Source: Anaerolineales bacterium UBA6131 (GTDB lineage Bacteria; Chloroflexota; Anaerolineae; UBA2200). Taken from it: 19,307 bases of DNA. The translations under genes and the position numbers were made by a program. Below the pieces are notes generated by a model. The model was not told where the DNA came from. It did no database searches and saw nothing but the letters and a program-made list of their open reading frames with translations. Numbering within the stretch: position 1 is the first letter of the stretch; the number at the start of each line of letters is the position of its first letter. Shown piece by piece: positions 7,383-15,068 of the stretch. The stretch covers positions 5,461-24,767 of the forward strand of contig DIVN01000111.1 of NCBI GenBank assembly GCA_002435875.1, written 5' to 3'.

Positions 7383-8894
7383 CTACGCCTCAGGTTTCCC
7401 AGATGCTTCTGCCCCCCAGTGGCGCAGCAACTGCTCGCACGCCGCAGGCAGCCGGCTTCCACTGATTCTTCTCAAGAAACCAAGCATCTGTGGTAAGGTG
7501 ACGCCTCGGCGGACGGCGTTCCCGACCGTCCGTGCATCAATCGCATACTCTGCAACCAAGGCGTCCTCAGTCAGCCAGGCGCTGAAACGCTCAAGTAAGA
7601 AGCGATCATACCAGTCCATCGTGGATGGGATGTTCAGCCGCAGCTCACGACCTTCCCTGCTGCCCGGTCGCACCCTTGGACGGCCACTGGCAGGAGGCTC
7701 GCTTGCGAACGGCCCGCAGCGCAGAATGTCGCGTCCGGCCGGGGTGATCCGAAAACACGCTCGCATTCCCTGTTGCGCCTCCCCATTCCCCGAGGCCACC
7801 ACACCCAGCCAGCACAGTGGTCCGTGCAGCAAATAGCCGATGAGTGCCCCCTCCACAGAGTCCCAGTTGCTGTAACCCATAACGTAGCGCTTGGTGGTCG
7901 CATCCTTGATGTACCAGGAGTCGTAATCTCCGTCCGGCCGCATAAAGTCGGGGGCAACCGCATGTATGGCCGCGATGAACGACAGAGTTGAGATCCATTT
8001 GTCTGCTGGACAGAGCCGGAGATGATCCACGACCGCTGTACGGGCCAGATGCACATCGTTCTTCCAGCCAGTCCGCTCGCAGGTCAGGCTCGGCACTAGC
8101 CAGAGGTCATTGCGTTCCTTGCTCTCAAGCCAGGCCAAGTATAGCAGCTGCTGGCGCATCACTGGTGCTGCGCGCAGCCAGTCGGCCGCCCGAGCTGTCA
8201 GCTCCCAGAACCGACCTGCCTTGCGCAACAAGCCCATTTGTATGCAGCAGTGTTGGAGCAAGAGCAGCCGTGCTGGATCAAGGTCATACAGACGCTCCCG
8301 CAGACGTTTCAACTGAGACTTGGTCGGCGGGCTCTGGCTTGCAGGGACGTCCCGGTTACGCACATCGCAGAGCAGCACAAACACATCGCGGGCGAGGGCA
8401 TCGTGGTAATCGCGAATTGTGGTAGGCGCATCGACGATCTCAATCGCGAACTCGGGCGTGGGGAAGGTTATCGGGGGCAGAAGCTCGCTGATCTCCGGAG
8501 GCACAAACACCACCTCGCCATGGTACGTCTCGTCCTGGGCAAAGGACCGATAGACCAGACCCAGGAACCACAGGCGTTCCAAGGGAGACGTCGGCTCGCG
8601 CCAGTCTTGTTCCCATTCCAGCCTTCCAGGCCCCAACTTGCGAAGCGCACCATGCTTGCGGATGGCTACGTGCAGCCTGGGCTGCGTCTTTGACACGAAG
8701 GCCAATGCCTCGCGTTCAGTGTCCGTCAGACTGCCAAGCACGTGGCCCAGGCGATCTGCATCGGTCATTGTAGCTGCCAGGAGGGCCACAACTTCGGCCG
8801 TCTGCTCATCGTTTATGATGACCCCCCAGCCCTCGGCTATCGCAGCCAGCATCACGGGCGAGTGCTCTTTCAGGCAGTCAAGTAGTTGGCGCAT
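7383..8894 (-). CDS. XPB/Ssl2-helicase N-terminal-domain-like (helicase-associated) protein
   Basis: A 503-residue protein without Walker A, DExH or other helicase motor motifs. The N-terminus (MRQLLDCLKEHSPVMLAAIAEGWGV...) and the LTDTEREALAFV segment resemble winged-helix-like tandem domains. The C-terminal part (DRFLLERFSAWLTEDALVAEYAIDARTVGNAVRRGVTLPQMLGFLRRISGSRLPAACEQ, split here across several family-typical elements) follows the pattern of the XPB/Ssl2-type N-terminal domain seen in bacterial helicase-associated proteins. These proteins are of unclear function, possibly DNA binding. The ATG at 8894 was chosen because a TATAAT box lies 9 bases upstream and would exclude upstream starts. 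An in-frame ATG at 8912 lies on the far side of that box. No Shine-Dalgarno is seen. Confidence 0.62.
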   Translation of the reverse strand: MRQLLDCLKEHSPVMLAAIAEGWGVIINDEQTAEVVALLAATMTDADRLGHVLGSLTDTEREALAFVSKTQPRLHVAIRKHGALRKLGPGRLEWEQDWREPTSPLERLWFLGLVYRSFAQDETYHGEVVFVPPEISELLPPITFPTPEFAIEIVDAPTTIRDYHDALARDVFVLLCDVRNRDVPASQSPPTKSQLKRLRERLYDLDPARLLLLQHCCIQMGLLRKAGRFWELTARAADWLRAAPVMRQQLLYLAWLESKERNDLWLVPSLTCERTGWKNDVHLARTAVVDHLRLCPADKWISTLSFIAAIHAVAPDFMRPDGDYDSWYIKDATTKRYVMGYSNWDSVEGALIGYLLHGPLCWLGVVASGNGEAQQGMRACFRITPAGRDILRCGPFASEPPASGRPRVRPGSREGRELRLNIPSTMDWYDRFLLERFSAWLTEDALVAEYAIDARTVGNAVRRGVTLPQMLGFLRRISGSRLPAACEQLLRHWGAEASGKPEA

Positions 8895-8903
8895 GGTATT
8901 GCC

Positions 8904-8909
8904 ATTATA
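8904..8909 (-). promoter_or_regulatory. -10 box of the helicase-associated gene, adjacent to the start codon
   Basis: A perfect TATAAT on the minus strand ends 9 bases before the ATG at 8894, so the transcript would have almost no leader. A convincing -35 is not visible (GCACAA at a 17-bp spacing). Confidence 0.5.
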
Positions 8910-8964
8910 CATGCAACCGCGCACCCTTGTGCCGCAGCACGCCCCGTTGCACGATGCGTGCAGT

Positions 8965-8993
8965 TTTCTCGCCTCTGCCAAGACATGTACAAT
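8965..8993 (+). promoter_or_regulatory. Possible promoter of comEA
   Basis: TTTCTC, 17 bp, TACAAT (8988-8993). Transcription would start near 9000, leaving about 150 nt before the TTG start at 9149. The -35 is poor. The stretch 9000-9137 shows no other clear feature. Confidence 0.3.
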
Positions 8994-9148
8994 GGACTTG
9001 ACAGACGGTACTTTGGGCACCGAGAACACTGTCAGTCAACCTATGCTTCGTTTGCGGATGGCACCCATTGTCGGGCCTGCCTGCTGCAGTTTCTGACGGC
9101 TTTTGGGCCCTGTCCAGCACATCTGGCCGTTCAGACTGGAGGCTCTGC

Positions 9149-9772
9149 TTGACTGATCACACCGCCCTTCAACATGCGGCCTCGAAAGCGATCGCGCTCA
9201 GCTTGTCAATGGCGGCGATCGCGGGGGGAGCAGTCTTCGTCTCGAGGCGGCCTGCACCAGCCCCCATCGTCATCGTGCTAGCGACACCCGGCCCCGATCC
9301 ACGCGCGCCCTCGCCCACGCCATCCGGCATTCAGGTGTACGTGTCAGGTGCCGTGTCGCAACCGGGTGTCTATTGCCTGCCCAACGACTGCCGCATCGCG
9401 CAAGCGATCGCCGCGGCCGGCAGCGCCTTGCCCGATGCTGACCTGGTACGGATCAACCTGGCCCAGCGAGTGTTCGACGAGCAGCAGATCTATGTCCCTT
9501 ATCGGCTGGAACAGTCGACACCATTACTCCCAACTGTCCCCGCCCAGGCTATGGATGGCATGCAGCAGGCAGGCGAGCGCTTAGTGAACGTGAACAGCGC
9601 CACGGCTGCCGAACTGGAAAGTCTACCTGGTATCGGACCAGCGTTGGCACAGAGGATCATCGACTATCGTCAAGCCAATGGGGCTTTCGAAACGGTCGAG
9701 GACTTGCTCGAGGTGAGGGGGATTGGGCCGAGCATCCTCTCCGACATCAAGGACCATGTGACCGTGAATTAG
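9149..9772 (+). CDS. comEA: ComEA-type helix-hairpin-helix DNA-binding protein
   Basis: ComEA proteins are membrane-anchored dsDNA receptors for natural transformation. This 207-residue protein has an N-terminal membrane anchor (about residues 13-31), a Pro-rich linker (about 35-60), an SLBB-type domain (IQVYVSGAVSQPGVY ..., about 61-118) and C-terminal tandem HhH motifs (LVNVNSATAAELESLPGIG about 145-163, then EVRGIGPSIL about 188-197). This is the order found in Gram-positive-style ComEA. The start is TTG at 9149, chosen because GGAGG at 9138-9142 lies 6 bases upstream and translation from there begins just before the anchor. An in-frame ATG further upstream (9068) lacks such support. No comEC follows. 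The gene runs into a hairpin converging on thrS. A competence role is inferred from family only. Confidence 0.85.
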   Translation: MTDHTALQHAASKAIALSLSMAAIAGGAVFVSRRPAPAPIVIVLATPGPDPRAPSPTPSGIQVYVSGAVSQPGVYCLPNDCRIAQAIAAAGSALPDADLVRINLAQRVFDEQQIYVPYRLEQSTPLLPTVPAQAMDGMQQAGERLVNVNSATAAELESLPGIGPALAQRIIDYRQANGAFETVEDLLEVRGIGPSILSDIKDHVTVN

Positions 9773-9782
9773 CGCCAGCAAA

Positions 9783-9814
9783 GGGCCCCGAGTCTATCTG
9801 GCAACTCGGGGCCC
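9783..9814. terminator. Strong bidirectional hairpin between comEA and thrS
   Basis: GGGCCCCGAGT (9783-9793) and ACTCGGGGCCC (9804-9814) form a perfect 11-bp stem with a 10-nt loop, midway between the stops of two convergent genes. The tails carry only short T-runs (ATTTGG on plus, TTTGC on minus), so it is a plausible but not classical intrinsic terminator for both genes. Confidence 0.7.
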
Positions 9815-9851
9815 ATTTGGTCCTGACCGCAATTATCGAGCAGCTGTCTGC

Positions 9852-11648
9852 CTACCCGTCGTTCTTGTCATCCACTGCCTTGCGCGCGAGCGCGACAAAT
9901 TCTTCCAGGGGCTTGGCCCCCAGATCGCTCCCCGACCGCAGCCGCACGGATACCAAGTCAGCCTGCGCTTCTTTGTCTCCCACAATCAGCATATAGGGAG
10001 TTTTCTCCATCTGAGCCTTGCGCACCTTGGCATTCATTCGGTCACTGCTATCATCAACCTCGACACGCAACCCCGCGTCCCTCAGTCTGCTCGCCACCCG
10101 CTGGGCATATTCGTTATGGCGGTCGGCAATGGGGATGAGTACTGCCTGCACGGGCGCCAGCCACACCGGGAATGCGCCAGCATACTGCTCGATAAGCCCG
10201 CCCACAAAGCGCTCCATGCTACCCAGCACCGTACGGTGGACCATTACTGGCCTGCGTTCCTGGCCATCCTGTGCGATGTAGGTCAAGTCAAAGCGCTCGG
10301 GGAAGTTGAAATCGACCTGAATGGTCGGCCCTTGCCACCCTCGTCCAAGCGCATCGCGCATTTTGATGTCTATCGCTGGCCCATAGAACTTGGCCTCGCC
10401 AGGCATGACCTTGTATGCCACCTGGCGTGTGCTTAGCGCGCCTTGCAGTGCATTCTCGGCGGTCTGCCAGACGCTGTCATCACCGATGTACTTGTCTTTC
10501 TTCACCGGATCGCGCACCGAAAGCTCCACGTCGAACTGCTCGTAGCCAAACGTCCGCAGCATGAAAAAGGCCAGATCAAGAACCCCAATGATCTCATCCA
10601 TGAGCTGGTCAGGGCTACAGAAGATATGCGCATCATCCTGCGTAAATCCTCTAACGCGAAGCATGCCGTGAAGGACTCCGCTCCGCTCATACCGGTAGAC
10701 GGTGCCAAGCTCGCCCCAGCGCAGTGGCAAATCCCTGTACGAGCGCGTCCTGGTCTTGTACATCAACACATGAAACGGGCAGTTCATCGGCTTGAGCAGG
10801 TATTGCATCCCGTCGATATCGATGGGCGAGTACATGCTGTCACGATAAAAGTCCCAGTGACCGCTGATCTTCCAAAGGTCAACTCGTCCAATGTGCGGGC
10901 TGTTGACCAGCTGGTATCCGCGCTTGCGATGCTCGGCGCGCCAAAAGTTCTCGATCGTCTCACGAATCACCGCCCCCTTGGGGTGCCAATAGATCAGGCC
11001 CGCGCCACCGATCTCGTGCGTGCTGTATAGATCCAGCTCCTTGCCCAGCTTGCGGTGATCCCGTCGCTCAATTTCGGCCAGTTTGTGTAGATACGCATCC
11101 AGTTCCTCTTTGGTTGGCCAGACCGTGCCATAGATACGCTGCAACATGGGTCGCTTGTCGTCACCACGCCAGTAGGCACCCGCCACGCTGAGAAGCTTGA
11201 GGCCATTCGGATTGATCTCCTTGGTGTTCGCCACGTGTGGGCCCCGGCACAGATCACTGAACTCGCCGTGGCTGTAGACGCTCAGAGCCGGCGCCTGCAC
11301 CGTCTCTTGCCCATCCTCGTCGACCCCTCCGCCGAGAATTCCGTCGATCAATTCCTGCTTGTAGGGCTGATTCGCAAAGAGCGCACGGGCCCCCTGTTCT
11401 GATACCTCTTTGCAGTTAAAGGCATGATCTTCCTTGATGATCTGCTTCATGCGAGCTTCGATCTCTTGCAGGTCTTCCGGAGTGAGTGCACGCGGAAGGT
11501 CGAAATCATAATAGAAACCATCTTCAATTGCCGGCCCAATTGCCAGCTTGGCGTCCGGAAACTTGTCCAAGACCGCCTGCGCCATGACGTGCGAAGTCGA
11601 ATGCCTGAGTGCCTGCAGTTGGTTCGTTTGCTTACCCGGTTCTTCCAT
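9852..11648 (-). CDS. thrS: Threonine-tRNA ligase, lacking an N-terminal TGS domain
   Basis: Charges tRNA-Thr with threonine in the cytoplasm. The 598-residue protein begins almost directly with the second, editing-type domain (HSTSH at about residues 16-20, and YSHGEFSDLCRGPH later). The usual ~60-residue TGS domain is absent, which makes it shorter than the roughly 640 residues common in the family. The class II catalytic core is clear: MNCPFHVLMYKTRTRSYRDL with the zinc-ligand Cys, then LRWGELGTVYRYERSGVLHGMLRVRGFTQDD in two consecutive signature elements. The C-terminal anticodon-binding domain (VWLAPVQAVLIPI... DRHNEYAQ) is intact. The ATG at 11648 has an AGGGGG ribosome binding site 7 bases upstream. 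An in-frame ATG at 11717 lies next to the leader terminator and lacks one. A T-box leader upstream controls it. Confidence 0.97.
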   Translation of the reverse strand: MEEPGKQTNQLQALRHSTSHVMAQAVLDKFPDAKLAIGPAIEDGFYYDFDLPRALTPEDLQEIEARMKQIIKEDHAFNCKEVSEQGARALFANQPYKQELIDGILGGGVDEDGQETVQAPALSVYSHGEFSDLCRGPHVANTKEINPNGLKLLSVAGAYWRGDDKRPMLQRIYGTVWPTKEELDAYLHKLAEIERRDHRKLGKELDLYSTHEIGGAGLIYWHPKGAVIRETIENFWRAEHRKRGYQLVNSPHIGRVDLWKISGHWDFYRDSMYSPIDIDGMQYLLKPMNCPFHVLMYKTRTRSYRDLPLRWGELGTVYRYERSGVLHGMLRVRGFTQDDAHIFCSPDQLMDEIIGVLDLAFFMLRTFGYEQFDVELSVRDPVKKDKYIGDDSVWQTAENALQGALSTRQVAYKVMPGEAKFYGPAIDIKMRDALGRGWQGPTIQVDFNFPERFDLTYIAQDGQERRPVMVHRTVLGSMERFVGGLIEQYAGAFPVWLAPVQAVLIPIADRHNEYAQRVASRLRDAGLRVEVDDSSDRMNAKVRKAQMEKTPYMLIVGDKEAQADLVSVRLRSGSDLGAKPLEEFVALARKAVDDKNDG

Positions 11649-11720
11649 CGCATATCCCCCTTTTTCGCGATACATACGCCTGACAGATGTCGCGACCGCT
11701 AGACAAACCATTACCATAAC

Positions 11721-11750
11721 AAAACCCTCTCACCCAAGGGGCGAGAGGGT
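11721..11750 (-). terminator. Regulatory terminator of the thrS T-box leader
   Basis: Read on the minus strand, ACCCTCTC, an 11-nt loop and GAGAGGGT form an 8-bp stem followed by a T-rich tail (TTTTGTTAT). It lies directly downstream of the T-box core, as expected for the terminator that competes with the antiterminator. The thrS ribosome binding site follows about 60 nt further on. Confidence 0.9.
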
Positions 11751-11756
11751 CTCTCA

Positions 11757-11769
11757 CGCGGTTCCACCC
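11757..11769 (-). promoter_or_regulatory. T-box core sequence
   Basis: GGGTGGAACCGCG on the minus strand. It matches the T-box consensus GGGTGGNACCGCG in full. The TGGA stretch is the part that base-pairs with the NCCA end of uncharged tRNA-Thr. Confidence 0.95.
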
Positions 11770-12011
11770 AAATTCGACAACCGATCTGGTTGTCCTTGCT
11801 GCGGCCGATAACGGGTACCTCCGGGGCTCTATACTCCGCCGTTCAACGCGGTCGTTTCCAGAGCCAGCTCCCAGGTGGTATTCACCGGGCTTTCGCCAAG
11901 AGGGCTCGCAGTCGATGACCCCCTCTCCCTGTGGCAGTTGCGCCGATTACTCTTCCTGGTCGAAGCAGATCGCAGGTGCCTTGCCTCATGCAAGAAATGC
12001 ACTCTATAACC

Positions 12012-12045
12012 ATTATAGTGTACATCGACATCCTGGTCTTGTCAA
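12012..12045 (-). promoter_or_regulatory. Promoter of the thrS T-box transcript
   Basis: A perfect -35 TTGACA (12040-12045) and a -10 TACACT (12017-12022) are separated by exactly 17 bp. A TATAAT (12012-12017) overlaps the -10 but would be 22 bp away. Transcription is predicted to start near 12010, just before Stem I. Confidence 0.8.
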
Positions 12046-12093
12046 GCCCACCCATCACCTCAAAGGGGAGACCGCCAGGATGTGGCAGTCTGT

Positions 12094-12122
12094 TTGGAGT
12101 TCCAAGCGATATCGGATATAGT
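12094..12122 (+). promoter_or_regulatory. Promoter of the RodZ-like gene
   Basis: -35 TTGGAG (12094-12099), 17-bp spacer, -10 TATAGT (12117-12122). It diverges from the thrS promoter about 50 bp away. The predicted leader is about 35 nt and ends with the ribosome binding site GAGGAG (12148-12153). Confidence 0.65.
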
Positions 12123-12163
12123 ATCAACTTGGCTACATTGTCAAACTGAGGAGTGTCTGCCAG

Positions 12164-12961
12164 ATGGACCAAGTGGGCGAGACCCTGCGCCAAGCGCGTG
12201 AGGCCAAGGGTCTATCGCTTGAACAAGTCGAGGAAACAACCAGGATCCGCAGAGCCTACCTGCAGGCCCTGGAGAACGGCGACTACGGACAGCTTCCCGC
12301 TCCCGTGTACGTGCGAGGCTTCATCCGGAACTATGCCGTCTACCTGGGCATCGATCCTCGGGAGTTGCTGTCGAGTGGTGCGGGACCTGAGCAGCCACCA
12401 GCATCTCAGTCGTTTTCTGCCCTCTTGAATGAGCCTCTCGAGCCCCTTGGCCGCAGGATAACACGCCCGCTTGCGCTGCTAGCTCTCCTCGCGGCGGTAC
12501 TGCTGGCTGCATGGTGGGGTTTGCCACGCTATTTGGAAAGCCGCCCTACTCCCACGCTCACGCCTGCGCCCGCGGTCGAGTTGCCCACCGGAACAGCAGA
12601 GCCCTCAGCGACGCCGATTCCGCCCACCGCTACCGCCACGCCAACGGCGACAACAGCCCCAAGCGCTACGCCAGTGCCCAGCGGTTTGCAGCTGATCGTA
12701 GAGATCGTCGGGCAGAGGTCCTGGCTGCTGGTGCAAGCCGACGGCGAGAGGGCCTTCGCTGGGATCCTCGAACCAGGGACGACCCGCTCGTGGACGGCCG
12801 AACAGACCATGTACTTGCGCAGCGGGGTGGCTAACGCAGTACGTGTAACACTGAATGGGCAAGACCTCGGCCTCTTCGGTCCCGCTGCTGATGTCTTCGA
12901 GCAGACATGGACGTTGGAGAGCCTGAGCGCCCCATCGCCTACCGCCACTCCGAGCAGGTAG
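12164..12961 (+). CDS. RodZ-like HTH membrane protein
   Basis: A 265-residue protein with RodZ architecture. The N-terminal HTH (residues 3-69: ETLRQAREAKGLSLEQVEETT ... YLQALENGDYGQLPAPVYVRGF) is typical of RodZ-type Cro/CI-like domains. A single TM (about 101-120) is followed by a Thr/Pro/Ala-rich linker (about 126-172, low complexity) and a C-terminal beta-rich domain of the DUF4115 kind (GLQLIVEIVGQRSWLLVQADG...). RodZ links the MreB cytoskeleton to the cell wall in rods. In Chloroflexota the role is uncertain, as mreB is not visible here. A GAGGAG ribosome binding site lies 10 bases before the ATG. rimO follows 66 bp downstream, probably in one transcript. Not named rodZ because only the domain order is certain. 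Confidence 0.85.
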   Translation: MDQVGETLRQAREAKGLSLEQVEETTRIRRAYLQALENGDYGQLPAPVYVRGFIRNYAVYLGIDPRELLSSGAGPEQPPASQSFSALLNEPLEPLGRRITRPLALLALLAAVLLAAWWGLPRYLESRPTPTLTPAPAVELPTGTAEPSATPIPPTATATPTATTAPSATPVPSGLQLIVEIVGQRSWLLVQADGERAFAGILEPGTTRSWTAEQTMYLRSGVANAVRVTLNGQDLGLFGPAADVFEQTWTLESLSAPSPTATPSR

Positions 12962-13027
12962 CCCCCATCAACGGGTACGTGCTCGCCGCTGCCACGCAAT
13001 CCTGCTCAGGACGTTACGAGGGATCTT

Positions 13028-14365
13028 GTGCGTAAGCAGTTCTTTCTTCTGAGCCTGGGTTGCCCCAAGAATACTGTCGACTCGGAGGCCATGCGCTGCC
13101 TGCTTGAGGATGCCGGATGGGCATCAACTGATCGCATGCAGCGAGCGGACCTCCTGATCGTGAACACCTGCGGGTTCATAGAGAGTGCCCGATCAGAGTC
13201 ATATGCGGCTCTGCGCGACCTCGCGCAGCAGAAACGCCCCGGGCAGCAACTCCTGGCTGTAGGCTGCCTGAGTCAGCGCACTGGCGATTCACTCCGGCAG
13301 GAGGCCCGAGGGGTCGACGCAGTCCTTGGCACTCGCCGATGGGTCAAAATCGTGGACGTCGCCGAAACGTTGCTTCGCGGAGAAAGCCTGCACCAAGATT
13401 GCGCAGGCCTGGCCTCACTAGTCGCACCTATGCGTCGGCAGCCTGATAGCCCCAGTGCTTACCTCAAGATCGCCGATGGCTGCAGCGCCCCGTGTGCTTT
13501 CTGTACCATTCCGCTGATCAAAGGCCCGCAGCAGAGCAAGACACAGAGCGCCATCCTGGGCGAGGCTCAACAGCTGGTCTCTCAAGGGGTGCGTGAGGTC
13601 ATCTTGGTGGCTCAAGATACAACGGCCTATGGCAGGGATCTGGGGCTGCAAGATGGCTTGCCCAATCTCATCGAGGCGATCTTGGACGAGGTGCCTCAGC
13701 TGCCGTGGCTGCGCCTCATGTACGCCTATCCTCAGCACGTGACGCCAGCCTTGATCGATACGATGGCTGCCCACCCGCAGGTATGCCACTATCTAGACCT
13801 TCCTCTGCAACATGCTAGCCCATCGGTGCTTCGCCGCATGCACCGCCCGACGGACATGCAGGCCGTCCGACGTATCCTGGGTCGGCTGCGCGGGGCGATG
13901 CCTGATATTGCCTTGCGCACCACCTATATCGTAGGTTATCCAGGCGAAACGGACGTCGAGTTCCAGGAGCTTCTGGACTGGCTTCAGGAGGCATGTTTTG
14001 ACCGGGTGGGAATATTCGTCTACTCCCGCGAGGAAGGCACGCCAGCCGCCCAGCTTCCAGACCAGGTGTCTGCAGAGGTGGCACAAGAGCGCTACCAAGA
14101 AGCGATGGAGCTCCAGCGCCGCATTTCCGAAGAGCGCAACCGAGCGCAAATAGGCCGCTCGCTGGATGTGCTTGTCGAAGGCGTCGATCGAGGCATCAGC
14201 GTGGGACGTTCCTATCGTGATGCTCCGGAGATCGATGGCTACGTTCTGCTGACTGCAGCCAGCCACGTCGGTGACATAGTGCCCGCCAGGATTACACAGG
14301 CCCTGGACTATGACCTACTTGGAGAGCCCAGCGAGTCTGCACCCACGGCTAGCCCTTGCGACTAG
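13028..14365 (+). CDS. rimO: Ribosomal protein S12 methylthiotransferase RimO
   Basis: A radical-SAM enzyme that methylthiolates Asp of ribosomal protein S12. The 445 residues fit the family. The N-terminal UPF0004-type domain has LGCPKNTVDSE (C12), NTCGF (C48) and VGCLSQR (C80) for the auxiliary 4Fe-4S cluster. NTVDSE is the RimO-type variant rather than the MiaB one. The radical-SAM CxxxCxxC is DGCSAPCAFC (C152, C156, C159) followed by IPLIKGPQQS. The C-terminal TRAM domain spans about residues 375-440. The start is GTG at 13028, with GAGGGA about 4 bases upstream. It is the second gene after the RodZ-like gene. The gene converges on a minus-strand gene 54 bases away. Confidence 0.96.
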   Translation: MRKQFFLLSLGCPKNTVDSEAMRCLLEDAGWASTDRMQRADLLIVNTCGFIESARSESYAALRDLAQQKRPGQQLLAVGCLSQRTGDSLRQEARGVDAVLGTRRWVKIVDVAETLLRGESLHQDCAGLASLVAPMRRQPDSPSAYLKIADGCSAPCAFCTIPLIKGPQQSKTQSAILGEAQQLVSQGVREVILVAQDTTAYGRDLGLQDGLPNLIEAILDEVPQLPWLRLMYAYPQHVTPALIDTMAAHPQVCHYLDLPLQHASPSVLRRMHRPTDMQAVRRILGRLRGAMPDIALRTTYIVGYPGETDVEFQELLDWLQEACFDRVGIFVYSREEGTPAAQLPDQVSAEVAQERYQEAMELQRRISEERNRAQIGRSLDVLVEGVDRGISVGRSYRDAPEIDGYVLLTAASHVGDIVPARITQALDYDLLGEPSESAPTASPCD

Positions 14366-14419
14366 CCTGTGCACGGTAACCTCATCACAAACTGGCTGTC
14401 GCAGTCCAGGAACCGCGAC

Positions 14420-15061
14420 TCAGGCCTTGCACTTGCCACTCGACCGCCAGAACGACGCCGACAGCAGATACCTGCGGAACAGGGCTTCGAGCCGTGGGTC
14501 TTTGGTATTGAGGGTCTCGCGATCACAGAGGTAGAGAGCGAAGGCCCGTGCGAAGCAGGATCGGGGATCGGCTGTTGCAGCGCTGTCGGCAACGTATCCG
14601 AGGGCCAGAGACTCGTGAAACCTGCCGGCTAGGGAGCGCAACTCAGTGTGGGAAGACACCCCATCCGAGAACCAGGCCTCCTCTTCCCCGCCGAACCCAC
14701 CGAGCATGTGATCGAGCATGCGCCCAATGGGCATCAGGGCAACCTGTGGGCGCTCTGCCAGGTCAGAAACGCAGACCTCCGACACGTTGCTCAATACCTG
14801 GGTCCGCATGACGTAATCGCCAGACTCGTACCGCGATGGCGCATGGGTGAGCACAACGTGCCCTCCTGGCTGTCCAAGCCAAAACCACATGAACCCGGCA
14901 GGCAGTGGACGCAGCCACACCATGAGCTCGCGCACCGCATCCCACGGATACCTATAGCGACGGCAAGCCGCCGCGGATGCAAGCTCTATAGTGCGCGGCA
15001 AGACGTGGATTCGGTCGATCTGCAAGCGCTCGCGACAAGAGGTGATTGACAACTGGCCCAT
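14420..15061 (-). CDS. Conserved-looking hypothetical protein
   Basis: A 213-residue protein I do not recognise. No TM segment or signal peptide is clear. The N-terminal part is rich in Arg (ERLQIDRIHVLPRTIEL). The middle has PLPAGFMWFWLGQPGGHVVLTHAPSRYESGDYV (in two short elements, about 52-84), which alternates like beta strands. The C-terminal half (GRMLDHMLGG ... ARAFALYLCDR ... LEALFRRYLL) is helical. The ATG at 15061 was preferred because a perfect TATAAT ends 7 bases upstream. Upstream in-frame ATGs (15085, 15163) lie beyond that box. No ribosome binding site is seen, which fits a leaderless transcript. Expressed divergently from the GT2 gene. Function unknown. Confidence 0.6.
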   Translation of the reverse strand: MGQLSITSCRERLQIDRIHVLPRTIELASAAACRRYRYPWDAVRELMVWLRPLPAGFMWFWLGQPGGHVVLTHAPSRYESGDYVMRTQVLSNVSEVCVSDLAERPQVALMPIGRMLDHMLGGFGGEEEAWFSDGVSSHTELRSLAGRFHESLALGYVADSAATADPRSCFARAFALYLCDRETLNTKDPRLEALFRRYLLSASFWRSSGKCKA

Positions 15062-15068
15062 CGCTGCG

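Larger units (their letters stand above)
11720..12010 (-). ncRNA. T-box riboswitch leader of thrS (tRNA-Thr sensing)
   Basis: A cis-acting leader in which uncharged tRNA-Thr stabilises an antiterminator. On the minus strand, Stem I begins after the start site with the loop-E-type AGGAAGAGTA (about 11951-11960). The returning strand carries GTGAATACCACC, in which ACC (Thr codon, 11877-11879, followed by A) fits the specifier position after GAA. The T-box itself reads TGGGTGGAACCGCG and ends at 11757, nearly the consensus that pairs with the tRNA acceptor end. A terminator hairpin follows. Such leaders are known for thrS in Firmicutes and related phyla. The specifier assignment is by pattern only, since I did not fold the RNA. 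Confidence 0.93.

Noticed and set aside
8998..9003. Perfect TTGACA upstream of comEA
   Set aside because: At 16-18 bp downstream there is only CGAGAA/GAGAAC, a poor -10, so a promoter cannot be claimed there.
12586..12680. Repetitive-looking Thr/Pro/Ala codons
   Set aside because: This is a low-complexity periplasmic linker of the RodZ-like protein, not a DNA repeat or CRISPR.
14366..14419. Possible terminator in the gap between rimO and the hypothetical gene
   Set aside because: Only a 5-bp GTCGC/GCGAC stem with a long loop and no T-run is visible.
14648..15049. Plus-strand frame opposite the hypothetical gene at 14420-15061
   Set aside because: The minus-strand frame is longer, has a promoter at its start and shows more protein-like patterning. 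The two cannot both be credited.
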